Shown here: positions 25,048 through 32,869 of the stretch, in pieces
Layout: every line of letters begins with the position of its first letter
Numbering within the stretch: the first letter of the stretch is position 1
The notes under the pieces: generated by a model
Told to the model about the DNA's origin: nothing
Database searches by the model: none
What the model saw: only the letters and a program-made list of their open reading frames with translations
Source: Mucilaginibacter sp. L294
Lineage (GTDB): Bacteria; Bacteroidota; Bacteroidia; Sphingobacteriales; Sphingobacteriaceae
Reading direction: 5' to 3'
NCBI RefSeq assembly: GCF_001636615.1
Contig: NZ_LGEK01000026.1
Location: forward strand, 1-54,174
DNA length: 54,174 bases
Program-made: the position numbers and the translations under genes

Positions 25048-25989
25048 ATGAAAGCTAAAAACAATGCCTCAATTTACAGCGCGCTTGCGGCCAACCTGCT
25101 TATTGCCGTAACCAAATTTATTGCAGGGGGCTTTACCAACAGCTCGTCTATGATATCCGAAGGCATCCACTCCATGGTTGATACCATAAACCAGGTGCTG
25201 CTGTTATACGGCTTAAAACGCAGCCACAAGGCGCCGGATAGCTCAAGGCCTTTTGGGTATGGCAAGGAGCTTTATTTTTGGTCGTTCATCGTATCTATAT
25301 TAATATTTGGCCTTGGGGGTGGTATATCCATTTACCAGGGTATTCAGCATATTATAAAACCCGAGCCGGTTACCAAGCCGCTGTGGAATTATATTGTACT
25401 GGCTTCGTCAGCATTATTTGAGGGCACATCACTGGTTATCGCCATCAAAGAATTTGATAAGCTGCGTAACGGGCAAAGCTGGTGGGCAGCTATTGTAAAA
25501 AGTAAAGACCCATCCAGCTTTTTGGTGCTTTTTGAAGATGGCGCGGCAGTGCTTGGCCTGTTCATCGTATTTGTGTTTATGTACATAGGCCATAATTACG
25601 ATATGCATTACATGGATGGGGTGGCATCGGTATTGGTAGGCTTACTGCTTGTTGGGGTATCTGCCATTCTGGCAAGGGAAAGCCGTAGCTTACTGATGGG
25701 CGAAGGGATAGCCCCCATAACCCAGCATAAAATAAGGCTGCTTGCCGAAAAGGATAAGGCGGTGATACGCGTAGTAAATGTATTATCTACCTACCAGGCG
25801 CCCGATGATGTGGTATTAATGCTGATAGTAGAATTTGAACCTGATATTGATACCGAGGATATCACCGCATCCATAGAAAGGGTACGATTGGCCATTAAAA
25901 CGGAGTTCCCGCTCATTAAGCTTGTTTTTGTACAGCCCCAAACCTATACCCGCATTCCCAATAATTTATTCGACGTAAAAAAGCCCTGA
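25048..25989 (+). CDS. Cation diffusion facilitator (CDF) transporter
   Basis: A 313-residue CDF efflux protein: about six membrane helices in residues 10-215 and a cytoplasmic ferredoxin-like domain (about 225-305). The metal-site pattern H41-x3-D45 in EGIHSMVDT and the HYMDGVAS segment in helix 5 mark a divalent-cation/proton antiporter (Zn, Mn or Fe not distinguishable). Its last codons overlap a terminator that serves the convergent DUF2911 gene. Confidence 0.9.
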   Translation: MKAKNNASIYSALAANLLIAVTKFIAGGFTNSSSMISEGIHSMVDTINQVLLLYGLKRSHKAPDSSRPFGYGKELYFWSFIVSILIFGLGGGISIYQGIQHIIKPEPVTKPLWNYIVLASSALFEGTSLVIAIKEFDKLRNGQSWWAAIVKSKDPSSFLVLFEDGAAVLGLFIVFVFMYIGHNYDMHYMDGVASVLVGLLLVGVSAILARESRSLLMGEGIAPITQHKIRLLAEKDKAVIRVVNVLSTYQAPDDVVLMLIVEFEPDIDTEDITASIERVRLAIKTEFPLIKLVFVQPQTYTRIPNNLFDVKKP

Positions 25990-26008
25990 ACGGTTATGTT
26001 CAAGGCTT
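25977..26008 (-). terminator. Minus-strand terminator overlapping the CDF stop codon
   Basis: AAGCCCTGAAC (25981-25991) pairs with GTTCAAGGCTT (25998-26008) with one mismatch. Read on minus it is followed by a T6 run (25977-25982). It terminates the DUF2911 gene and lies partly inside the opposing CDF coding sequence. Confidence 0.7.
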
Positions 26009-26035
26009 GCAGAATTTGGTTTATAGTTGGTTTGG

Positions 26036-26890
26036 TTAGTCTTTAGCTTGCGAAATAACAGCCTCGTTCAGGCGCACATACTCATCGTCGTTGCTTTCTT
26101 TAGCCAGTTTTACACCCTGCTGGGCGGTAGCAATGGCAGCAGCTTTGTTACCCATTTTTAGCTGGATACGCGCTTTCCATAATTTGTACCAGGGGCCGTT
26201 TGGCTCAAGTTTTTCGGCCTCTAATGCCCATTGCATGGCTTTTTTAAGGTCTTTATCGTTCTCGTAGTAATACTGGATAGCGTTAAAATAAGGGCGTTTC
26301 TTTACATCGCCTTGCATTAGCTTTTCAATATTAGCGGTTATTTGCGCGTCATCATCTGTTTGCAGGTGGATAGGCACCGCTGTGTGGTCCCAAATAATGT
26401 ACAGATCGGTAGTTTTTGTGGTTGAGTTGGCAAACGCCATAGTAAAGGTTTCGCGTTTCTCCTTAACGGTTATAGGCTTTACGGCGAAGCGTAATAAATC
26501 ATCTTCTTTTTTATAGCTGTAAGCACCCCACTGTTTAACGGTTTTGTTCAGGATGATGGTCCAGCTGTTTTGCTCAGGTATGCTGAATAATGAATAAGTG
26601 CCCGCCGGTACTTTATTCCCCTCAAGCAATACGTTTTCGCTGAAAGTGATGGTGGTAGCAGCATTTGCCCCTGTACGCCAAACCTCGCCGTATGGGTTTA
26701 TACCACCAAATATTTTACGGCCCTTAACATTTGGGCGCGAATAGGTGACCGTTATTTTGCCCAGGCCAAAATCTTGTATAATGGTTTGTGTAGAGCTTGC
26801 CTCAGGTATGCGTGGCTGTTCTTGCGCGTAAGTATTTAAGGTTGCGCATGCCAGCAGCATGCTAAATGCATATATAATTGCTTTTTTCAT
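26036..26890 (-). CDS. DUF2911 protein with C-terminal TPR-like repeats
   Basis: A 284-residue exported protein: signal peptide 1-22 (ending YAQ), DUF2911 domain at about 35-175 (GLGKITVTYSRPNVKGRKIFG and GEVWRTGANAATTI segments), then helical TPR-like repeats at about 195-275. DUF2911 proteins are common in Bacteroidota, periplasmic, and have no known activity. Monocistronic, with a terminator on its 3' side that overlaps the neighbouring gene. Confidence 0.88.
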   Translation of the reverse strand: MKKAIIYAFSMLLACATLNTYAQEQPRIPEASSTQTIIQDFGLGKITVTYSRPNVKGRKIFGGINPYGEVWRTGANAATTITFSENVLLEGNKVPAGTYSLFSIPEQNSWTIILNKTVKQWGAYSYKKEDDLLRFAVKPITVKEKRETFTMAFANSTTKTTDLYIIWDHTAVPIHLQTDDDAQITANIEKLMQGDVKKRPYFNAIQYYYENDKDLKKAMQWALEAEKLEPNGPWYKLWKARIQLKMGNKAAAIATAQQGVKLAKESNDDEYVRLNEAVISQAKD

Positions 26891-27217
26891 TAGTATAATT
26901 TAGCACTAAGGTAGTAAATGTAAGATGAATTTTTGGTGAAAAGGTTTATGTACGGGATGTACAATTGTTATAAAAAAATAAAAGCCTCCCAACCTTGCGT
27001 CGGGAGACTTTCAACCTAAACCTTATCACAATTAACCGGCAAGATTGCCGGTATGCATAGGTTAATACAAATACTGTACCAAATATTACTAAATGTTTAA
27101 GCTTATCTTAAATGTGTCGTTATAACGCAATGAGTGCAGATTTTATATTAAATTAACCTGTCATTAATATGCGACAAGCTGTCGGTATGTGCTGTTTTTA
27201 TACACAAAACGGACGTA
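26891..27217. other. 327-bp gene-free stretch with two hairpins
   Basis: Contains a minus-strand terminator at 26971-27011, a second hairpin (ACCGGCA 27035-27041 with TGCCGGT 27046-27052), and AT-rich DNA with weak -7-like boxes on minus near 27068-27087. It may be a long 3' UTR of the anti-sigma gene or hold a small RNA of about 90 nt on the minus strand. No protein-coding frame is convincing. Confidence 0.5.
26971..27011 (-). terminator. Minus-strand intrinsic terminator
   Basis: AAAGCCTCCC (26981-26990) pairs with GGGAGACTTT (27002-27011), one mismatch. On the minus strand it is followed by a T-rich run (26971-26980). It lies over 200 bp beyond the anti-sigma stop codon. Confidence 0.7.
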
Positions 27218-27718
27218 CTATTGCTCTTTTGCAGTCGTTTTGCGTCGTAAATAATGATCAAGCAGGAATAGCCCCATTACCAGATCAAAAAACAGGAATG
27301 CTTTTACCACCGGGCCTGTAAAAAATGTATTTACATGCGGCACCTGTATGTTTAACTGTTCAGGAATTTGAACACCACTGCCCGCCGACCAGTTCACTGA
27401 ACTGAACATATAAATAACAAGCGCCGAAAGTGTAAGCACAAAAAATGCTGCTATACCCATTATAATGCGTTTATCAACAGCGGCCTTCAGGGGCTGTTTG
27501 GCGTGTTCGGTGCGTATGGTTTCCATTACATTGTAGCTAAAAGCCATAGATGGCTCATCAAGTTCCATAGCGGCAAACTCGCTGTTAAGCTGTAGTAACT
27601 CACTGTACTTTTTACGATATACCTCGTCCTGTTCAATGAGCATGGCAATGGTATTCTGCTCATCGGCTGTGCAGTTACCATCAATGTAGTTCCAAAGTTT
27701 TTCTTCTATACTGTTCAT
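27218..27718 (-). CDS. Putative membrane anti-sigma factor
   Basis: A 166-residue protein whose cytoplasmic N-terminus (about 1-80: MNSIEEKLWNYIDG, then a helical region) resembles anti-sigma N-domains without a clear zinc ligand set. It has a membrane helix at about 86-107 and a second hydrophobic segment at about 140-156. The assignment rests mainly on position: its start overlaps the stop of the ECF sigma gene by 4 bp (ATGA), the standard sigma/anti-sigma arrangement. It probably sequesters that sigma factor at the inner membrane. Confidence 0.75.
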   Translation of the reverse strand: MNSIEEKLWNYIDGNCTADEQNTIAMLIEQDEVYRKKYSELLQLNSEFAAMELDEPSMAFSYNVMETIRTEHAKQPLKAAVDKRIIMGIAAFFVLTLSALVIYMFSSVNWSAGSGVQIPEQLNIQVPHVNTFFTGPVVKAFLFFDLVMGLFLLDHYLRRKTTAKEQ

Positions 27719-28305
27719 ATCAGTTCGTTAACTTCGTGTTTTAAATTACGCTCCAGCCGTTCTTTTAAACGCTGGCGCGCCCTAAATAGTTTTACCTTAA
27801 CGGTATTGGCTTCTATCCCCATTGCCTGTGCAATTTCTTCAAGGGATTGTTCGCCTTTATAAAACATGGTTATAATAGTAGCATCATCAGGTAATAGTTG
27901 TTCTATGGCCTGGTTTATATAATATGATCGCGATTTGTTCTCCACGTTATATTCATCATAACCGCTGGGTTTGTTCTCTATCTGGATGTAGCTTTCATCA
28001 TCATCAATAGATGAGGTGTCCAGCCTTCTCTTACGCAAAAACGTCATGGCGGTAGTATAAACAATACTGTACAGCCAGGTACTGAATTTTGATTGCTGCT
28101 GAAAAGAGCTTAATGAGCGGTATGCTTTTATAAAGCAGTCCTGAGCAATCTCTTCGGCATCTTCGCGGCTTTTTGCAAACCGTAACGCCAAAGTAAATAC
28201 AAAACGCTGGTGGCGTTTTACCAGGTCGGCATAGGCCGATTGGTTGCCCCCGAGGGTTTGTTCTATCAACTCAATATCTGAAAGCTTGCTTTGCATATTA
28301 TACAA
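27715..28305 (-). CDS. ECF-type RNA polymerase sigma factor
   Basis: A 196-residue sigma-70 family protein: region 2 at about 25-95 (AEEIAQDCFIKAYRSL and FSTWLYSIVYT segments) and region 4 at about 130-185 (YKGEQSLEEIAQAMGIEANTVK helix-turn-helix). There is no sigma-1 or sigma-3 region, as in ECF factors. It directs RNA polymerase to a stress or envelope regulon; the target promoters are not evident. Co-transcribed with the putative anti-sigma gene and divergent from a small membrane-protein gene. Confidence 0.93.
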   Translation of the reverse strand: MYNMQSKLSDIELIEQTLGGNQSAYADLVKRHQRFVFTLALRFAKSREDAEEIAQDCFIKAYRSLSSFQQQSKFSTWLYSIVYTTAMTFLRKRRLDTSSIDDDESYIQIENKPSGYDEYNVENKSRSYYINQAIEQLLPDDATIITMFYKGEQSLEEIAQAMGIEANTVKVKLFRARQRLKERLERNLKHEVNELI

Positions 28306-28551
28306 CCACTCTGACTACACGCCCTGAGGTTAGGTTACAGCTTATTTACGATTTTGCCTAACCAGAGTAAATTTACATATTAACGTCCGGATATATACAT
28401 ACTTATAGCATATCTAAAATCGTAATTCATAAATCTAAAATATTTTGTGCAGGGTGTAACCTCATTAAAAAAGCTGTGGTCATAGCTTACAAATACACCG
28501 TTGTGGTGGTTTACAAAACAAAAATTATTAATTATTTAAACTTATATTATC

Positions 28552-28893
28552 ATGGACGCAGAATTTTTAATCCCAATCTCTATTTCACTTGGGCTTTTCG
28601 CAATGATCTTCGGGATCTTTTATATCAGGAACCGCGAACGTATGGCAATGATAGAACGTGGCATGGACCCACGCCTTAACCTACCTCAACCCCACACCAA
28701 TTTACGATGGGGCCTATTATTGATAGGCTGTGGATTAGGTTTATTACTCGCTTATATAACAGACGTAACTTTGATGCATCGTGAAGGTGAAGACAATCCC
28801 GCTATATACTTTTCTTTAATTGCAATATTTGGCGGATTGGGTTTATTTCTTTCTTATTGGGTTGATATGAAATATTTGGAAAAGAAAAAATAA
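28552..28893 (+). CDS. Small membrane protein, DUF6249-like
   Basis: A 113-residue protein with three predicted membrane helices (about 6-24, 50-70, 84-104) and a basic loop RNRERMAMIERGMDP after the first, a pattern seen in DUF6249 proteins of Bacteroidota. Function unknown. It is divergent from the sigma/anti-sigma pair across a 246-bp gap, so shared regulation is possible. It ends at a perfect palindromic terminator. Confidence 0.8.
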   Translation: MDAEFLIPISISLGLFAMIFGIFYIRNRERMAMIERGMDPRLNLPQPHTNLRWGLLLIGCGLGLLLAYITDVTLMHREGEDNPAIYFSLIAIFGGLGLFLSYWVDMKYLEKKK

Positions 28894-28910
28894 CCAGTTT
28901 TAATGTCAAA

Positions 28911-28950
28911 TCAAAAAGGCCTGACAGGATATCCTGACAGGCCTTTTTGA
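28911..28950. terminator. Bidirectional terminator, perfect 40-bp palindrome
   Basis: TCAAAAAGGCCTGACAGGAT (28911-28930) is followed directly by its exact reverse complement (28931-28950). It sits between convergent genes, with A/T runs at both outer ends. Confidence 0.9.
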
Positions 28951-28952
28951 TT

Positions 28953-29465
28953 TTATAAATAGCGTTCTTTTATTATATCCAGGTGATAAAGCTCGTGCCC
29001 GGCGGTAAGAAATAGCAGGGCTGCTACTTTCACTAATGCCCCGCTGGCAACTCCGCTCCGGCCTAATTGTTCTTCGCTGAATGAACGGTACAAAAACAGG
29101 GTGGCCTCGCGTACTGCCTTAAATTCATCAGCGAGGCCCTGTATGGTACGGCTGTTAAAATCGGTGCTAAGCACGTAGGTTTCCTGGTCGAAACCCGGTA
29201 ACGAGATATCCTCGCGAGAGAATACGAACGCGCGGAAAGAAAATACGCGCTCAGTATCTATCATATGCCCAAGCACTTCTTTTAGCGTCCATTTACCTTC
29301 GGCGTAGGCATGCATCGCCTGTTCTTCGGTCAGGTTATGGAACAATTTATACGTTGATGCCTGGTTATCGGCTAATACCTGCAATATGTCCGCATCATCG
29401 GGCACCAGGTTTACATAGCCGGCGGCGTAAGGGGCGTAATCGTCAGATTTTGGCTTGCTTATCAT
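28953..29465 (-). CDS. DinB-family (DinB_2) protein
   Basis: A 170-residue four-helix DinB/YfiT-like protein. Three candidate metal-ligand histidines are visible: one in VLGHMIDTERV (about residue 67) and two in GHELYHLDII near the C-terminus. Family members are putative metal-dependent enzymes, some of them thiol transferases (bacillithiol or similar); the substrate is unknown. Its start lies 23 bp inside the end of the upstream histidine kinase gene, so it is translationally coupled to it. Confidence 0.86.
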   Translation of the reverse strand: MISKPKSDDYAPYAAGYVNLVPDDADILQVLADNQASTYKLFHNLTEEQAMHAYAEGKWTLKEVLGHMIDTERVFSFRAFVFSREDISLPGFDQETYVLSTDFNSRTIQGLADEFKAVREATLFLYRSFSEEQLGRSGVASGALVKVAALLFLTAGHELYHLDIIKERYL

Positions 29466-30663
29466 ATCTAATGGTTTTTAGTACTATCCTAAAGGTTGTC
29501 CCTTTGCCCACTTCACTGTCTTTCACAAAAACCTGCCCGTTATGGTAGTTCTCTACAATACGTTTGGTTAATGACAGGCCCAAGCCCCAACCGCGCTGCC
29601 TGGTGGTGTACCCGGGCTGAAAAACGGTATCGAATTTTGACCGGGGGATGCCTTTACCGGTATCGGTAATATCAATAAATATTTGTTTTTTTTGTTTACT
29701 GCCGTGTATCTGCACTTTAATACTGCCGGTCTCGGCAATAGCGTTAACAGCATTTTTTAAGAGGTTTTCAAGCACCCAATCAAACAGCGGGATGTTTAAA
29801 CCGGCCGTTAAGCGGCGGTTACCCGTCATCTCGAAGGTTATTTTATTACTTACACGTACTTTAAAGTAATCTACAAACGCTTTTACCTCGTCATAAACCA
29901 TATGCTCTTCCAGCTTTGGTTTCGAGCCTATTTTTGAGAAACGATCGGCCACTATTTCCAGTCGCTTCACATCATTCTCCATCTCGGCCATTAGCGGGTC
30001 GTCCTCGGCATTAAACTTATCTTTTATCAGTTCTATCCAGGCCATTAATGATGATATTGGCGTACCCAACTGGTGGGCGGTCTCTTTGGCTAAACCCACC
30101 CAAACCTGGTTCTGTTCAGATTTTCGGGATGAACTGAAAGCCGTATACGCCATCATTAAAAATATAGCGATAACCGAGAGCTGGATGTATGGGAACATCT
30201 TTAATTGCGTAAGCAGGGGCGAATCCTTATAGTAAACCAGCCAGGGTTCATTTATCACCGTAAGCCTAATGGGCGCGTGCTGCTTTTTCATGTAAGCCAG
30301 CTCATCCTTAAAATAAGCAAGGTCGTATTTTTGTTTACGCTGCTTTAAGTCTTCCTTATCAAGGTTGATGAATGTTTTGGTAGAATCCAATCCCCGGGTA
30401 AACTTAAAGTCGCCTTTGGCATCGGTAACAATGGCTGGCACAACAAGGCTATCACGCACCGCAAGAACGTATGACAGGAAATCGTTATCATAAGTATCGC
30501 CCAATTGTTTCATACTTAATGCCCATACCTGCGCACGCGTACGCTCAGACCGGGCTATATTTTTCACCAGGTAGCTGGTGTAAAACAACGATCCGCTGGC
30601 AATAACCACGGCAAAGGCAAGCAAAAAATATTTCCAGCGGCGTTTTTGTTGGTACGGGTTCAT
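29443..30663 (-). CDS. Membrane sensor histidine kinase
   Basis: A 406-residue kinase: two membrane helices (about 13-30 and 158-175) enclosing a periplasmic sensor of about 125 residues, then HisKA with phospho-acceptor H197 in KETAHQLGTPISS, and HATPase_c with the N-box NAVNAIAE, DTGKGIP (G1) and GWGLGLSL (G2). No response-regulator gene is adjacent, so it is an orphan kinase in this window; the next gene on the strand is a DinB protein. Confidence 0.93.
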   Translation of the reverse strand: MNPYQQKRRWKYFLLAFAVVIASGSLFYTSYLVKNIARSERTRAQVWALSMKQLGDTYDNDFLSYVLAVRDSLVVPAIVTDAKGDFKFTRGLDSTKTFINLDKEDLKQRKQKYDLAYFKDELAYMKKQHAPIRLTVINEPWLVYYKDSPLLTQLKMFPYIQLSVIAIFLMMAYTAFSSSRKSEQNQVWVGLAKETAHQLGTPISSLMAWIELIKDKFNAEDDPLMAEMENDVKRLEIVADRFSKIGSKPKLEEHMVYDEVKAFVDYFKVRVSNKITFEMTGNRRLTAGLNIPLFDWVLENLLKNAVNAIAETGSIKVQIHGSKQKKQIFIDITDTGKGIPRSKFDTVFQPGYTTRQRGWGLGLSLTKRIVENYHNGQVFVKDSEVGKGTTFRIVLKTIRYDKQAKI

Positions 30664-30718
30664 AACAGATACATCAAATAACGGGATTTTTTTTAGAAAC
30701 CGTGCCTGGCAATGCAGA

Positions 30719-31915
30719 TCATTTAAGGCTTTTTTCTACCTGTTCTATCACGTTTGATAGTTCTTCGGCGCGTTTATCCCAGGTGTTGTTTTCGGCAGTT
30801 TTTAAACGTGCGGCGCGTTTTTCGGGCGTATCGCCGGCAATTTCAGATAATACGTACTGCAAAAACGCATCTTTATCATCGGTAATTTTAATGAGGCCGG
30901 CAAAATCTGCAATATCACCAAACGCGGTGCTTACCACCGGCAGGCCGGCAGCCAGGTACTCGTTTATCTTCATAGGGTAAATACCCTTCGTAAAATCATC
31001 CTTAACAAATGGTATTATCCCTACCGAAAAAGTTTGCAGATAAGGCGGCAACTGCTCGGGCATTTTTGCCCCCTCTATTTTCACATTAGGATATTTACTT
31101 AATATGCTATACCCGCGTTCGCTTAGTATGCGGCCTACAAATACAAATTCGGCATCGGGCATATTGGTAAACAAGTGATGCAACAGGTCGTAATCGCTGC
31201 GGTCGTCAACAGTGCCCACATAACCAATCACCTTTTTGCCGGGGTTAGGGTTATGATTAAACCCTTTTTTAAACAGATCGACCTTTACCGCGTTTTTCAC
31301 AATAAAACACTGCTTGCAAAGATATTTTTTACTCTCGTACAACCCTTGCGAGGTAACAATAACCGCATCAACCATTTTCATAAAGCCCGCCTCAAGGCGC
31401 AGGCCGTGTTTGCTTAACCAAAGGGGGGCGCCCTTTATCTCGTCATAACAATGGTATATCAGGGTTTTCTCGTTAAAGGTATGGCCGGTCATTAAACCCA
31501 TTCCGGGGTTAAATGATGTAAAATTGATCAGCTCGTTTTGCATGTTCAATTTTTTCACGGCCTTTTTTACGGTGCGGCGTAATAACCATGCATTAAAGCT
31601 AAGAAGGCTTTTATACAGCGCGCCATTAGGCAAAAAATTAACCGGGAACACCAACGGAGGGAAAAGGATATTTACCGTACCACCGTTATCGGTACTGATG
31701 GTGCGGATACGGTTTTTAAGGCCAATGGCTTTGGCAAAATCTATTTTATCCTTATCGCGTACACCGGCAATAGCATCTTTATAGGTATAGGCATTCTCAA
31801 CAAAAAGGATATTATTTTTAGCTGATAGCACTTTCATCAGCTCAACCACCGCTTTAATATAATTACCGTTCCACTCGGTTCCGCTAATGCATAAAATATT
31901 ACGGTTGTTTAACAT
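30719..31915 (-). CDS. GT4-type glycosyltransferase
   Basis: A 398-residue GT-B fold enzyme. The C-terminal nucleotide-sugar domain shows KVIGYVGTVDDRSDYDLL, a FVGR segment and PFVKDDFTKGIYPMKINEYLAAGLPVV with the family glutamate. The N-terminal part carries the NILCISGTEWNGNY loop. It transfers a sugar to an unknown acceptor, probably for surface polysaccharide. It stands alone, about 55 bp upstream of the histidine kinase gene, with no polysaccharide cluster in view. Confidence 0.87.
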   Translation of the reverse strand: MLNNRNILCISGTEWNGNYIKAVVELMKVLSAKNNILFVENAYTYKDAIAGVRDKDKIDFAKAIGLKNRIRTISTDNGGTVNILFPPLVFPVNFLPNGALYKSLLSFNAWLLRRTVKKAVKKLNMQNELINFTSFNPGMGLMTGHTFNEKTLIYHCYDEIKGAPLWLSKHGLRLEAGFMKMVDAVIVTSQGLYESKKYLCKQCFIVKNAVKVDLFKKGFNHNPNPGKKVIGYVGTVDDRSDYDLLHHLFTNMPDAEFVFVGRILSERGYSILSKYPNVKIEGAKMPEQLPPYLQTFSVGIIPFVKDDFTKGIYPMKINEYLAAGLPVVSTAFGDIADFAGLIKITDDKDAFLQYVLSEIAGDTPEKRAARLKTAENNTWDKRAEELSNVIEQVEKSLK

Positions 31916-32092
31916 GCAGGGTGTTATTTATTGCTAAACTAATAATAAAACACATTTATACTAAACATTTGTATGGCTAAAAGAGCTATTTGTGCTGAAT
32001 TATATGTTTTAACGCGTTTAAATATTCATCAAAATAAATTACCTTTAAAACGGTAAGTAAAACTACCGTTTTATTAAAAACCCCTTATAAAA

Positions 32093-32740
32093 ATGTCTGA
32101 CAATAAACTGTACGTTCATTATGGTTGCGGCCAAACAGCCCCTGCCGAGTGGAAAAACTTTGATGTATCGCCAACGCTTGTTATTCAAAAAACACCGGTT
32201 GTTGGGTTTTTACTGAAGAAAAGCCTTGGGCAGGTATTTGATAAGAATGTACAGTATGGCGATATTACCAAGGGGCTGCCCGGTATAAAAGACAACACTG
32301 CCGATGGGGTTTACTGCTCGCACGTGCTGGAGCATATGTCGCTTGAGCATTTCAGGATAGCTTTACGCAATTCCTATAAAATGTTAAAACCCGGTGGTAT
32401 ATTCAGGATGATAATGCCTGATCTTGAAGTACTGGTACGCGATTATATTACCGATAAAGATGTAAAGCACGACCCGGAAGCATCTGTCACCTTAATAAAA
32501 AGGATGATGATGGGTGTAGAGGTAAGGCCGCGCAGCTTTAAAGCCGTAACTAAACATTTGTTTGGCTACCTGGAACACCTTTGGCTTTGGGACTGGGAAT
32601 CGACAGAGAAAGAATTGCGCGATGCCGGGTTTACAAACATCCGCCGCTGCGAATATAACGACTCGACCGACCCATTGTTTAAACTGGTTGAAAACCCAAA
32701 ACGTTGGGAATTGGTTGTAAAGTTTGAATGTATTAAATAA
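32093..32740 (+). CDS. SAM-dependent methyltransferase (type 11-like)
   Basis: A 215-residue class I methyltransferase-like protein. It has the conserved YVHYGCGQTAPAEWKNFDVS start, DGVYCSHVLEHMSLEHFRIAL and LKPGGIFRMIMPDLE, which fit the predicted-SAM-dependent family associated with surface glycan loci. The usual GxGxG loop is shortened to YGCGQ. Substrate unknown. It is divergent from the GT4 gene and closed by a 50-bp palindrome. Confidence 0.85.
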   Translation: MSDNKLYVHYGCGQTAPAEWKNFDVSPTLVIQKTPVVGFLLKKSLGQVFDKNVQYGDITKGLPGIKDNTADGVYCSHVLEHMSLEHFRIALRNSYKMLKPGGIFRMIMPDLEVLVRDYITDKDVKHDPEASVTLIKRMMMGVEVRPRSFKAVTKHLFGYLEHLWLWDWESTEKELRDAGFTNIRRCEYNDSTDPLFKLVENPKRWELVVKFECIK

Positions 32741-32753
32741 CAATACCTATACG

Positions 32754-32803
32754 TAAAACAAAAAGGCTGTATTTACCCGGGTAAATACAGCCTTTTTGTT
32801 TTA
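32754..32803. terminator. Perfect 50-bp palindromic terminator
   Basis: 25-bp arms meet with no spacer at CCC/GGG (32776-32781); the outer arms are A-rich and T-rich. The next gene is on the same strand, so it insulates the hybrid regulator gene from the methyltransferase. Confidence 0.9.
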
Positions 32804-32869
32804 ATAAGTAAATTTTTAACCACCGTGATTAGCATAAATAATCGGTAATTAACTAATTTAGCGGGTATT

